DNA from: Halanaerobium hydrogeniformans
GTDB lineage: Bacteria > Bacillota > Halanaerobiia > Halanaerobiales > Halanaerobiaceae
Direction: 5' to 3'
NCBI RefSeq assembly: GCF_000166415.1
Contig: NC_014654.1
Coordinates: 1,426,001 to 1,490,000, forward strand
DNA length: 64,000 nucleotides
In this document: positions 43,143-51,049 of the stretch, in pieces
Position numbering within the stretch: position 1 is the stretch's first letter
Layout: each line of letters opens with the position of its first letter
Notes under the pieces: generated by a model
Database searches by the model: none
Seen by the model: the letters and a program-made list of their open reading frames with translations, nothing else
Told to the model about the DNA's origin: nothing
Translations under genes and position numbers: made by a program

Positions 43143-43739
43143 CTAAATTAAATTAACACCTGCTTGTTTGAGTTCTTGATTACACTTTTCTATTTCATCC
43201 GGATTAACAGCTGCAGAAGCTGCCTGAATAATATTTGTTTTAAAAGCATTTTTAACACTATCAAGAGCAGTATATTTTACACAGACATCATATGCTAAAC
43301 CACAAATATCTACTTCTTCTATCCCAAAAGACTTGAGTAGAGCTGCCAAGCCTAAATCACTACCATCATTGTCTTGAAAGGCAGAATAACTATCAACTTC
43401 TGGATCTGTTCCTTTACGAAGTATATAATCGAACTTATGGGTCTTAACTTCACTGTTAAATTCTGCACCCTCACTTTTTTGCACACAGTGATCAGGCCAG
43501 AGAACTGGCCCTAGTCCTTCTTCTTTGTCATAAGGTGTAAATGCTTTTTCACCATGAACAGAAGCAAAACTGCGGTGATTTTGAGGATGCCAGTCTTGAG
43601 AAGCAACAATAATCTCATACTCTTCTGATTCCAGTAATTCATTTACCTTCTGATTTATCTTAGATGCAGCTGGAACAGCTAATGCCCCATCTTCATAAAA
43701 GTCATTTTGTAAATCAACGGCTAATAATGCTTTTTTCAT
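43143..43739 (-). CDS. pncA: Nicotinamidase (isochorismatase family)
   Basis: 198 residues from the ATG at 43739, which has AGAGGTGG five bases upstream; the frame opens three codons earlier at a GTG inside that site. The catalytic triad is visible: Asp in VDLQNDF, Lys in ILRKGTD and Cys in AYDVCVKYTALD. The metal site is DWHPQNHRSF. It deamidates nicotinamide to nicotinate for NAD salvage. It starts just two genes ahead of rlmL-asd, and 11 bases after acylphosphatase. Confidence 0.94.
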   Translation of the reverse strand: MKKALLAVDLQNDFYEDGALAVPAASKINQKVNELLESEEYEIIVASQDWHPQNHRSFASVHGEKAFTPYDKEEGLGPVLWPDHCVQKSEGAEFNSEVKTHKFDYILRKGTDPEVDSYSAFQDNDGSDLGLAALLKSFGIEEVDICGLAYDVCVKYTALDSVKNAFKTNIIQAASAAVNPDEIEKCNQELKQAGVNLI

Positions 43740-43750
43740 AATATCCACCT

Positions 43751-44032
43751 CTAAAGTCTTATTTCAAATTTCCTAAAATCCTCACACTCTTCATTTTTTA
43801 TTTCAATATCTTCTACCCTGGCAAAAGATGGCCCTTCTTTAACATTCTCAACCATCTTCTCTACCTTAGCAGGCTGACCCTGAATTACAAGTTCAACTCT
43901 ACCATCTCTAAGGTTGCGAACCCAACCTTTGATACCTAAAGTTCGGGCAGTGCTTCTACAAAATGCTCTAAAACCAACACCTTGAACTCTACCTGAGATA
44001 TAGATATGCTTTTGAATATCTTTTTCAGCCAT
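43751..44032 (-). CDS. acyP: Acylphosphatase
   Basis: 93 residues from the ATG at 44032, with GGAGGTG five bases upstream. Both catalytic residues are present: Arg in GRVQGVGFR (about 12-20) and Asn in GWVRNLRDG (about 38). It hydrolyses acyl phosphates such as acetyl phosphate and carbamoyl phosphate. It lies directly ahead of pncA with an 11-base gap, so the two are co-transcribed. Confidence 0.95.
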   Translation of the reverse strand: MAEKDIQKHIYISGRVQGVGFRAFCRSTARTLGIKGWVRNLRDGRVELVIQGQPAKVEKMVENVKEGPSFARVEDIEIKNEECEDFRKFEIRL

Positions 44033-44113
44033 CTTATCCACCTCCATCTGTTTACATTATACATTTTAATATAATATCTGGCAAATTTAAATGGCTGAAT
44101 TTAAATAATTATT

Positions 44114-45301
44114 TTAAGCTAAGTGTTGATTAACTCTCAAAGCTGCTTTAGCACCTTCTGCAGCTGATATTATAATCTGTTTATCCATAATATTGCTGAC
44201 ATCTCCAGCTGCCCAGATACCTTTTTCAGATGTTTCATTTTTTTCGTTAATAATTATCTCTTTTTGTTGATTTAATTTAACCATATCACTAACAAAATCA
44301 CTATTAGCAATTAGACCTATTTCTATAAAAAGTGCATCTACATCAAGCTCTTTTTGAGAAGAATCATTTAAGCTTTCAACTACTATTGACTGCAGTTTTT
44401 CTTCACCATTAATTTCACTAACTTTTGCTGAGGTGTGAACTTCGATCTTATCACTATTATAAATTTTTTCTTGTAAATATTCATCCCCCATTAAAGAAGG
44501 CTCAATCTCGATTAAATCGACCTCACAACCTATTTTTGCCAGATCAAGGGCACCTTCTAAACCAGAATTCCCTCCACCTACAACAGCAACAGCTTGTTCT
44601 GCATATAAAAAGCCATCACAATTAGTACAGTAGTGAACCCCTTTACCACTTAAAACATATTCCTGTTTCATACCTAATCTTCTTTTCTTTGCTCCGGTAG
44701 CAATTATCACTGTTTTAGTCAGATACTCTTTATCATTATCTGTTTTAATTATTTTTTGGCCATTTTTCGAATTTACTGCAGTTGCTTTTTCTCCGATAAC
44801 TGTTTTAATATCATATTTGCTGATATGAGACCAAAAATCATAAACAAGATCGGCTCCAGTTGTTCCTGCTTTCCCTAAATAATTATCTATTTCATCAGTA
44901 TTAATTACCTGGCCTCCAATATCTTTAGTTAAGAGTAGAACTTTTATTCCTTTTCTGGCTGCATAAAGTGAGGCATTTAAAGCTGCAGGTCCAGCTCCAA
45001 GAATTATTAATTCCCATTCTTCTTCTGAATAGTCAATATTTTCTCTACCGATTAACTGATTAAATTCACCATTTTTTTCTAATTCAATAATATCATCATA
45101 ACCACCTAAACTTTTATCATTTATGATGATCTGAGGAACGGTTTTGTTAGAAGTTCTTTTTTTCATTATCTCATAATTATCGGCTTCATTAATGTTAATT
45201 TCTTCAAATTCTAAACCCTTGCTTTTTAAAAAAGCTTTAGCTTTTTTGCAGTATGGACACCAGTCTTTAGAATAAACTTCGATCTTTAATTCTTTCTTCA
45301 T
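44114..45301 (-). CDS. Glutaredoxin-thioredoxin reductase fusion protein
   Basis: 395 residues. The first 80 are a glutaredoxin/NrdH-like domain with the active site WCPYC (about 14-18) and the cis-Pro in TVPQIII. Residues about 95-395 form a thioredoxin-reductase-type flavoenzyme: FAD site GAGPAALNASLYAARKG, redox pair HYCTNCDG (CxxC), NAD(P) site GGGNSGLEGA and WAAGDVSN. The usual CATCDG is CTNCDG here. The fused glutaredoxin is probably reduced directly by the flavin domain, giving a self-contained reductase. No separate thioredoxin gene lies nearby. The ATG follows AGGAGGG. It is divergent from the YlbF-family gene. Confidence 0.93.
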   Translation of the reverse strand: MKKELKIEVYSKDWCPYCKKAKAFLKSKGLEFEEININEADNYEIMKKRTSNKTVPQIIINDKSLGGYDDIIELEKNGEFNQLIGRENIDYSEEEWELIILGAGPAALNASLYAARKGIKVLLLTKDIGGQVINTDEIDNYLGKAGTTGADLVYDFWSHISKYDIKTVIGEKATAVNSKNGQKIIKTDNDKEYLTKTVIIATGAKKRRLGMKQEYVLSGKGVHYCTNCDGFLYAEQAVAVVGGGNSGLEGALDLAKIGCEVDLIEIEPSLMGDEYLQEKIYNSDKIEVHTSAKVSEINGEEKLQSIVVESLNDSSQKELDVDALFIEIGLIANSDFVSDMVKLNQQKEIIINEKNETSEKGIWAAGDVSNIMDKQIIISAAEGAKAALRVNQHLA

Positions 45302-45339
45302 TTTTATTTAAACCCTCCTAATTAAATATCTCTCAGCAT

Positions 45340-45368
45340 TTGACATAATAAGAGTAGAATGTTAACAT
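45340..45368 (+). promoter_or_regulatory. Promoter for the YlbF-family gene
   Basis: A perfect TTGACA (45340-45345), a 17-base spacer with TG next to the -10, and TAACAT (45363-45368). It shows that the frame opening at 45359 lies too far upstream to be the real start. Confidence 0.6.
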
Positions 45369-45424
45369 TAATATGGTTAGTTAGTATGAAAATAAAAAAT
45401 AAAACTCAAAATGAGGTGAAATTA

Positions 45425-45769
45425 ATGGCAACAGTAATTAATTATGCAGAAGAACTCGCAGATGCAATTGTTGAATCCAGTGAATTTCAAGAGCTGAAAG
45501 AAAAAGAAGAAATAATGGTCGGAGATGACGAAGCTAAATCAATGCTTGATGATTTAAACGCAAAATATCAGCAGGTACAAATGATGCAGCAAAATGGTCA
45601 AGAGATTAGCGATGAAAAGAAACAAGAATTAAGTATGATGGAACAAAAAATGAAGCAAAATGAAAAAATTGCTGAATTTTATGAAGCTCAAAATCACTTT
45701 AATCAACTAATGAATTCTGTAAACCAGGTAATTACCGATAAACTGCAGAACTTTGAAGAAGCAGAGTAA
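45425..45769 (+). CDS. YlbF/YmcA-family protein
   Basis: 114 residues from the ATG at 45425, with GAGGTG seven bases upstream. The open frame extends 22 codons further back, but a promoter lies there. The chain is almost all helical, with repeated Gln/Met/Lys runs (YQQVQMMQQNGQEI and later LSMMEQKMKQNEKIAEFY). Bacillus relatives (YlbF, YmcA, YheA) form helical complexes that influence competence, biofilm formation and RNase Y-dependent mRNA processing, so a link to rny at 8570-10114 is plausible but inferred. It is a single-gene unit with its own promoter and terminator. Confidence 0.85.
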   Translation: MATVINYAEELADAIVESSEFQELKEKEEIMVGDDEAKSMLDDLNAKYQQVQMMQQNGQEISDEKKQELSMMEQKMKQNEKIAEFYEAQNHFNQLMNSVNQVITDKLQNFEEAE

Positions 45770-45786
45770 TTATACTTATGAACTAA

Positions 45787-45819
45787 GACCGCAGTTTTAA
45801 AACTGCGGTCCTTTTTTTT
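45787..45819 (+). terminator. Terminator after the YlbF-family gene
   Basis: A 24-base perfect palindrome (arms GACCGCAGTTTT / AAAACTGCGGTC) followed by C and eight T residues on the plus strand. Confidence 0.93.
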
Positions 45820-45831
45820 ATTATATAAACC

Positions 45832-47055
45832 TTAGACACTATTACCTGCTTTATAACCACTTGAAAATGCAATCTGCAGATTATAGCCCCCGGTCATTGC
45901 TGCAACATCCATGATCTCTCCAGCAAAATATAAATTTTCTATTACTTTAGATTCTAATGTATTTGGATCAATTTGATCTGTATCAACTCCACCCCTAGTT
46001 ACAATCGCCCTTTTAAAACCCTTTTTGGCTGTTATTGTCAGACTAAGTTCTTTAAATAATTTTAACAGTTCCTGCCTTTCCTCTGCAGTAATCTGATTTA
46101 CTGTTTTATCATAATCGATGGAAGAAAGTTTAATAAAGACCGATCTTAGTTTTATAGGAAGCAGATCATCTAAGCTATTAGCAAAATACTTATTATTATA
46201 TTTGGCAAAGTCTCTTAAAATACGCTGATCAAGAGTTTCATAATCAAGAGCAGGTTTTAAATCAAGCTTCAGCTGATAAGAACTTTCTTTTTTAAAATCA
46301 AGCATCATACTGGCAGAGATAATCATCGGACCATCTAAATATCCATCTCTAATTTCCAATTCTCCAAAATCCGAATATATTTTTTGCCCCTTATTGTTAT
46401 AGACTTCAAGCCCGGTATTCCTTAATTTTAGCCCCTGAGCTTCATAAATCCATTTTTCTTCACAAATTAATGCTGTTAAACCTGGAGAGGGTTCAACGAT
46501 ATTGTGGCCGCATTTTTCGGCTAATTTAAAGCCACTGCCATCTGAACCTGTTTCCGGATAAGAACAACCTCCAGTAGCTAAAATAATCCTATCTCCCTTT
46601 AAGATATCACCATATTTTAGCTTTACTCCTACAGCCTTCTCATCTTCAATAATTACTTCCTGTACAAAATCTTGAATTATTTTAACATCTTTGTTTAGTA
46701 ATTCTTTTTTTAAAACCCTTAAAACATCTGAAGCACGCTTGGACCTGGGAAAGATTCTATTACCACGCTGTATTTCAAGCTCCAATCCCAGTTGAGAAAA
46801 ATATGAAAAAAGTCGATATGCATCAAATTCAGCCAGCAAGCTGTATAGAAATTTAGGGTTATCGACAATATTATCAATATGTTCATTAATTGCTGAGTAA
46901 TTGCTTATATTACAACGACCTTTACCAGTTATTAATAATTTTTTACCAAGTCTTTTATTCCTTTCAATTATATAAACATCATTATCATTAGCAGCAGCCT
47001 CAATAGCAGCTATCATTCCAGCTGGACCACCACCAATAATTAATACTTTCTGCAA
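45832..47055 (-). CDS. HI0933/YhiN-family flavoprotein
   Basis: 407 residues. The FAD-binding motif GGGPAGMIAAI is at the N terminus, followed by ERNKRLGKKLLITGKGRCNISN, which is diagnostic of the HI0933 (BaiN/YhiN) family. Later motifs are LATGGCSYPETGSDG, VTRGGVDTDQI and FAGEIMDVAAMTGGYNLQIAFSSG split near the C terminus. The physiological reaction of most members is uncertain; relatives act as NAD(P)H-dependent reductases in bile-acid-transforming clostridia. It is downstream of the PatB-type gene by 23 bases. Confidence 0.9.
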   Translation of the reverse strand: MQKVLIIGGGPAGMIAAIEAAANDNDVYIIERNKRLGKKLLITGKGRCNISNYSAINEHIDNIVDNPKFLYSLLAEFDAYRLFSYFSQLGLELEIQRGNRIFPRSKRASDVLRVLKKELLNKDVKIIQDFVQEVIIEDEKAVGVKLKYGDILKGDRIILATGGCSYPETGSDGSGFKLAEKCGHNIVEPSPGLTALICEEKWIYEAQGLKLRNTGLEVYNNKGQKIYSDFGELEIRDGYLDGPMIISASMMLDFKKESSYQLKLDLKPALDYETLDQRILRDFAKYNNKYFANSLDDLLPIKLRSVFIKLSSIDYDKTVNQITAEERQELLKLFKELSLTITAKKGFKRAIVTRGGVDTDQIDPNTLESKVIENLYFAGEIMDVAAMTGGYNLQIAFSSGYKAGNSV

Positions 47056-47078
47056 AATATTCCTCCATTCAAATAAAA

Positions 47079-48296
47079 TTATGCCATTTTTTCAACCGCA
47101 TTTTTTATTCTAATTAAAGCAGTTTTTAGCCTTTTTTTAGGGCAGGCGATATTTAATCTCATAAAGCCACTTCCAGCTTTACCAAACCAGATTCCTGGAT
47201 TTAAACCAACTCCAGCTTCTTCAATCATAAATTTCCTCAGTTTTTGATCATTCTCAAAATTTAAATCTCTGCAGTCTAACCAGATTAAAAAAGTCCCTTC
47301 CTGTTCAAACAATTTGATAGCTGGGATTTCATTTTCAATAAAGTTTTGAAGATAATTTTTATTTTCAACTATATATTGGAGCTGTTCTTCCAGCCATTTT
47401 TCCCCATTATTATATGCACTTTTTAAAGCTTCTAAACCAAAAGGACTATTACCAGAAGAAAATCCATTTTTAGTTCTGTTATATTTTCTTTTCAATTTAT
47501 CAGAACTTATAATAGTATATGAAGTATGTAAACCAGCAATATTAAACGTTTTACTAGCCGCCATATAAGTAATTATTTTTTTTCTGTAAGCTTCTAATTC
47601 AGGATTATCATCTATAATTTTTAAGCTGGGATAATGATCATAAGCTGGATAAACTAAATCAGAATGGATCTCATCACTTAATAAATAGATATTTTCTCTT
47701 TTTAAAATTTTAATTAATCTTTTTAATTCAGATTGTTTCCAGACCCTGCCAACCGGATTATGAGGGCTACAAAAAATCAAGGCTTTAATGTCTCCTTTTT
47801 TGTCTTTCCAATCAGCTATTATTTTTTCCAGTCCAGCAAAATCAATTTTATAATGTCTGTCTTTAATGACCAAGCTATTTTTTATCAGTTCACAGTCATT
47901 ATTTTTTACTGCAGAAAAAAAAGGTCTATAAACTGGTGGTTGAATAACAACACCATCACCAGCTTTAGTAATTGCTTTTAAAGTAAAATTTATAGCGGGG
48001 ACAACCCCGGTATCGAAAACAAGCCAGTTTTTATCAATTTCCAGGTCAAATCTTTTACTTAACCAGTTTTTAACTGCAGTTTTAACTTTTTGATCAGCGA
48101 AAGTATAACCAAGTATACCGTTTTCAGCTTTGTTGATTAGAGCAGCTTTGATTTCTGGAGCAGTAGGCCAGTCAGAATCAGCAACCCAGAGGGGAAGAAT
48201 ATCATCTTTACCAAAAATTTCTTCACATTTATCCCATTTTACTGACATTGTATTATTTCTATTATGTAGTTTTGAAAAATTATATTTATCTTCCAT
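47079..48296 (-). CDS. patB: PatB/MalY-type PLP-dependent aminotransferase (cystathionine beta-lyase)
   Basis: 405 residues. It is a fold-type I aminotransferase with the MalY/PatB pattern: WDKCEEIFGKDDILPLWVADSDW near the N terminus, IQPPVYRPFF, CSPHNPVGRVW, LLSDEIHSDLVY and the PLP-Lys in MAASKTFNIAGL. These enzymes cleave cystathionine or cysteine conjugates to release homocysteine, pyruvate and ammonia. That fits the aspartate/methionine pathway genes elsewhere in the window. It forms a short transcript with the flavoprotein downstream. Confidence 0.9.
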   Translation of the reverse strand: MEDKYNFSKLHNRNNTMSVKWDKCEEIFGKDDILPLWVADSDWPTAPEIKAALINKAENGILGYTFADQKVKTAVKNWLSKRFDLEIDKNWLVFDTGVVPAINFTLKAITKAGDGVVIQPPVYRPFFSAVKNNDCELIKNSLVIKDRHYKIDFAGLEKIIADWKDKKGDIKALIFCSPHNPVGRVWKQSELKRLIKILKRENIYLLSDEIHSDLVYPAYDHYPSLKIIDDNPELEAYRKKIITYMAASKTFNIAGLHTSYTIISSDKLKRKYNRTKNGFSSGNSPFGLEALKSAYNNGEKWLEEQLQYIVENKNYLQNFIENEIPAIKLFEQEGTFLIWLDCRDLNFENDQKLRKFMIEEAGVGLNPGIWFGKAGSGFMRLNIACPKKRLKTALIRIKNAVEKMA

Positions 48297-48328
48297 CTTC
48301 TAACCTCCAGTCTCTTACTTCTCTTAAG

Positions 48329-48559
48329 TTATATTAAAAATCTATCATTTAAATATAAATTATAGCTGGATTGGGAATTTAACACTTCATTTTCTTGACT
48401 CATATTATTTGCAGCAAAAAAAGCTAAAAGCAGTCCTAGAATTAAAACAATTAAAGCAACTTTTCTATTTCTTATTCTAAGTGAAATCAAATCACCTTTT
48501 AACAAAGCAACTAATCCTACAGCAGCCAGTAAAGCTCCAAGATTGGCTAAAAGTTCCAC
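48329..48559 (-). CDS. Small membrane protein, unknown
   Basis: 76 residues. Two hydrophobic helices are visible (about 3-20, LANLGALLAAVGLVALL, and 33-50, VALIVLILGLLLAFFAA) with a short basic loop (RIRNRK) between them, followed by a polar tail. The GTG start has GGAGGGG at good spacing, so translation is plausible. I do not recognise a family. It lies between pepV and patB on the same strand. Confidence 0.6.
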   Translation of the reverse strand: MELLANLGALLAAVGLVALLKGDLISLRIRNRKVALIVLILGLLLAFFAANNMSQENEVLNSQSSYNLYLNDRFLI

Positions 48560-48603
48560 AAAAACCCCTCCATTTAATATATTTTATTTTAACATTTAAT
48601 ATT

Positions 48604-49998
48604 TTACCCTGTGATATCAATTATTGCTTTTGCGTAAATAGCAGCACTCTTGAGCAGGTTATCTATCACTATATATTCATCTTTTTGATGAGCCAGTTCT
48701 TCCTGTCCTGGAAAAAGCGGACCAAATGCAACTCCTTTTTTCACCTTTCTGGCATAGGTGCCTCCCCCAATTGCGATAGGCTGACCCTTATCTCCCGTTA
48801 TTTCTTGATAGGCATTCATCAATTTTTGGATAAAAAGATCATCTTTTTCAATATAGAGAGGTTCAGCATCACTCTGCAGTTCTACTTCTATATTATAATC
48901 TTTAATGGAATTTTTTATAGAATTTATCACTTTAGAACTACTTGATTTAACAGGATAGCGAATATTTACTATTAACTTTATTTCTCTCTGATTTAAAGCT
49001 ACTATCCCAGAATTAAAAGTTAACTTTGTCGGTATATCATCTTCTTCTGCACACCCAATTGAACTCCCATCATATTCTAAAGCTATTTTACTTTGATAAA
49101 ATTCAAGAAAATCAGCAACATCAGATTCAGTAAATGGTAATTGAGCAAGGATATTTATTAAATGGGAAATGGCATTTTCCCCATCCTCTGGCAAACTAGC
49201 ATGGGCAGAAACTCCATTATAACTGAGTTTTAATCCTTTTTTACTTTCGCTTATCTGCAGTTTATCTTTTTCATACTCGATTTCTGCCAGGATATTCTGC
49301 AGCTCATTTTTATCTATACCCTTAATAACTGCCTCTGCATAATCTGCAACCATATTAGCAGCATTACCCCCTTTTAAAGCAATTAATTGGAGGCTTGAAT
49401 CAACGTTCTTTGTGATTTTTTTAGAAAATTTGAGATCAAGAATTCCTTTTTCTGCATGAATAGCCGGAAATACTGCATCTGGACTAAAGGATAATTCAGG
49501 CATTTTTTCTTTTTTAAAATAATAATCTATAGATTCCATACCGCTTTCTTCATCAGTACCCAAAATCAATCTTACTTTTTTACTTAAATTTATATCAAGC
49601 ATATCAACAATTTTCATAGCATAAAGTGCAGCAACAGTTGGCCCTTTGTCATCTATTGCACCTCTACCATAAATCTTTCCTGCATGAATTTCTGCTGCAT
49701 AGGGAGGGTATGTCCAGTTGCTTCCCTCAGGTACAACATCTAAATGACATAAAATACCTAAAATCTCTTCTCCCTCGCCTATTTCAATATGGCCAGCATA
49801 ATTATCAATATTTTTTGTTTTAAAACCGAGCTCAGAGGCAATATCTAAAGCTTTTTCTAAAGCTAAATAAACATTTTCCCCATATGGATATTTTTCTTCT
49901 TTTTTTGCTTTAACACTTGGTATTTGTATTAATTCTTGAGTGCTTTTAATAATATCATCTTTCAGCTTTTCAGCCTGTTTTAATATCTTCTCTTTCAT
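48604..49998 (-). CDS. pepV: Dipeptidase PepV (M20 family)
   Basis: 464 residues, right for PepV/Sapep. Metal-binding sites appear as ILCHLDVVPEG (His, Asp), YGRGAIDDKGPT (Asp), and GTDEESGMES (the catalytic and metal Glu). The late HQKDEYI segment carries the last His. Between them is the lid domain insertion. It splits dipeptides in the cytoplasm. The translation start is odd: the ATG at 49998 has only AGGA two bases away, while a perfect AAGGAGGTG lies about 34 bases upstream, separated by a hairpin. Confidence 0.93.
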   Translation of the reverse strand: MKEKILKQAEKLKDDIIKSTQELIQIPSVKAKKEEKYPYGENVYLALEKALDIASELGFKTKNIDNYAGHIEIGEGEEILGILCHLDVVPEGSNWTYPPYAAEIHAGKIYGRGAIDDKGPTVAALYAMKIVDMLDINLSKKVRLILGTDEESGMESIDYYFKKEKMPELSFSPDAVFPAIHAEKGILDLKFSKKITKNVDSSLQLIALKGGNAANMVADYAEAVIKGIDKNELQNILAEIEYEKDKLQISESKKGLKLSYNGVSAHASLPEDGENAISHLINILAQLPFTESDVADFLEFYQSKIALEYDGSSIGCAEEDDIPTKLTFNSGIVALNQREIKLIVNIRYPVKSSSSKVINSIKNSIKDYNIEVELQSDAEPLYIEKDDLFIQKLMNAYQEITGDKGQPIAIGGGTYARKVKKGVAFGPLFPGQEELAHQKDEYIVIDNLLKSAAIYAKAIIDITG

Positions 49999-50039
49999 AG
50001 TCCTGTTTAATAGATTAAACTATTAAACTTCACCTCCTT
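49999..50039 (-). promoter_or_regulatory. Distant ribosome site and hairpin ahead of pepV
   Basis: On the minus strand AAGGAGGTG (50039-50031) is followed by AA, then a perfect 8-pair hairpin (GTTTAATA / TATTAAAC with an 8-base loop, 50028-50005), then AGGACT and the ATG. If the hairpin folds, the spacing from ribosome site to ATG becomes eight bases, which is optimal. Confidence 0.5.
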
Positions 50040-50179
50040 GAACATAAGTTATCTATATCAATTTCTTAAGTTATATTTTCCACTCAACTTATATTTTATC
50101 ATTTATCAGAAGTTATTTAAATTAAATCTTAAAAATAAATTATTGAAATTTAAATATATTGTAATTTGTAGATTTATCA

Positions 50180-50208
50180 TTGTAAAAAAAAACAAAAAAT
50201 GTTATATT
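50180..50208 (+). promoter_or_regulatory. Promoter for the alpha/beta hydrolase gene
   Basis: TTGTAA (50180-50185), a 17-base spacer with TG next to the -10, and TATATT (50203-50208). The predicted RNA would start right at the ribosome site, so the leader is very short. Confidence 0.6.
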
Positions 50209-50226
50209 AATTTCGAGGTGATAAAA

Positions 50227-51033
50227 TTGCAAATAAAAAAAATAAGTACAGAAACTAAAATTAATCCCTTAGCTGAAGAAATAAAACTTGGCTTTAATGA
50301 TAAATCTCTAGATAAAGCAGTTCTGTTGCTCCATGGTTTTGCTGGCAGGAGCAATAACTGGAAATATATCGCAGAAAAAATTTATCAGCAAAAAAATACT
50401 GCTGTCTATGTACCAAGACTACCTGGTCATGGAAGCAGCTCAAGTGATTTTAGGGCAAGTAATTCAGAACAGTGGCTGCGCAAAAGTGTTGATAGTTATT
50501 TGTATTTAAAAAGTAATTTTGAAAAAATTTACCTTGCCGGATTGTCAATGGGAGGGCTGCTCGCAGCATTATTAGCAGCAAATTTCAAGATCGAAAAGCT
50601 CTCTTTAATTGCTCCTGCTTTTTATAGCAGAGATAAAAAAATCGCCCTAACCCCAATCGGTAAATATTTTATTGAAAAAATTGATCATCCATCTGCAGAA
50701 GAAAATAAAGAAGATCTTTCAGAAGAAGAACTGGATTATAGAAATAATTACAATAAATATTATTATCTCGAACAGTTGGCCGAATTATATGCTTTGATGA
50801 AAAAGGCTAGAAAAGAGATTTCAAAGCCCAAAATACCAACTCAATTAATAATCAGCAAAAATGACCGGACAATTGCCAATACAAAGACTCTGGAGTTTTT
50901 AAACAAAAAAATGGGACAATCTTTAAAAGATATAAAAATATATCAAGAATCGTCCCATGTAATTACTAATGATGTTGAAAAAGAAAAATGTGCTTCTGAT
51001 ATAATTGACTTCTTTTTCAATCTACAAAATTAG
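50227..51033 (+). CDS. Alpha/beta hydrolase (carboxylesterase-like)
   Basis: 268 residues from the TTG at 50227, with GAGGTG six bases upstream and a promoter ending at 50208. The open frame runs back to 50038, but that part lies upstream of the promoter and is low-complexity. The oxyanion region is LLLHGFAGRSNNW (about 33-45), the nucleophile elbow is LAGLSMGGLLA (Ser), the acid is in SKNDRTI and the His in ESSHVITND. The pattern resembles monoacylglycerol lipase or Est30-type carboxylesterases. The natural substrate is unknown. Confidence 0.88.
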   Translation: MQIKKISTETKINPLAEEIKLGFNDKSLDKAVLLLHGFAGRSNNWKYIAEKIYQQKNTAVYVPRLPGHGSSSSDFRASNSEQWLRKSVDSYLYLKSNFEKIYLAGLSMGGLLAALLAANFKIEKLSLIAPAFYSRDKKIALTPIGKYFIEKIDHPSAEENKEDLSEEELDYRNNYNKYYYLEQLAELYALMKKARKEISKPKIPTQLIISKNDRTIANTKTLEFLNKKMGQSLKDIKIYQESSHVITNDVEKEKCASDIIDFFFNLQN

Positions 51034-51049
51034 CTATTTTTGTTCAACT

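Noticed and set aside
50038-50226. N-terminal extension of the alpha/beta hydrolase frame.
   Set aside because: A good promoter lies at 50180-50208, so this part would not be in the mRNA; the residues are low-complexity and the TTG at 50227 has a proper ribosome site.
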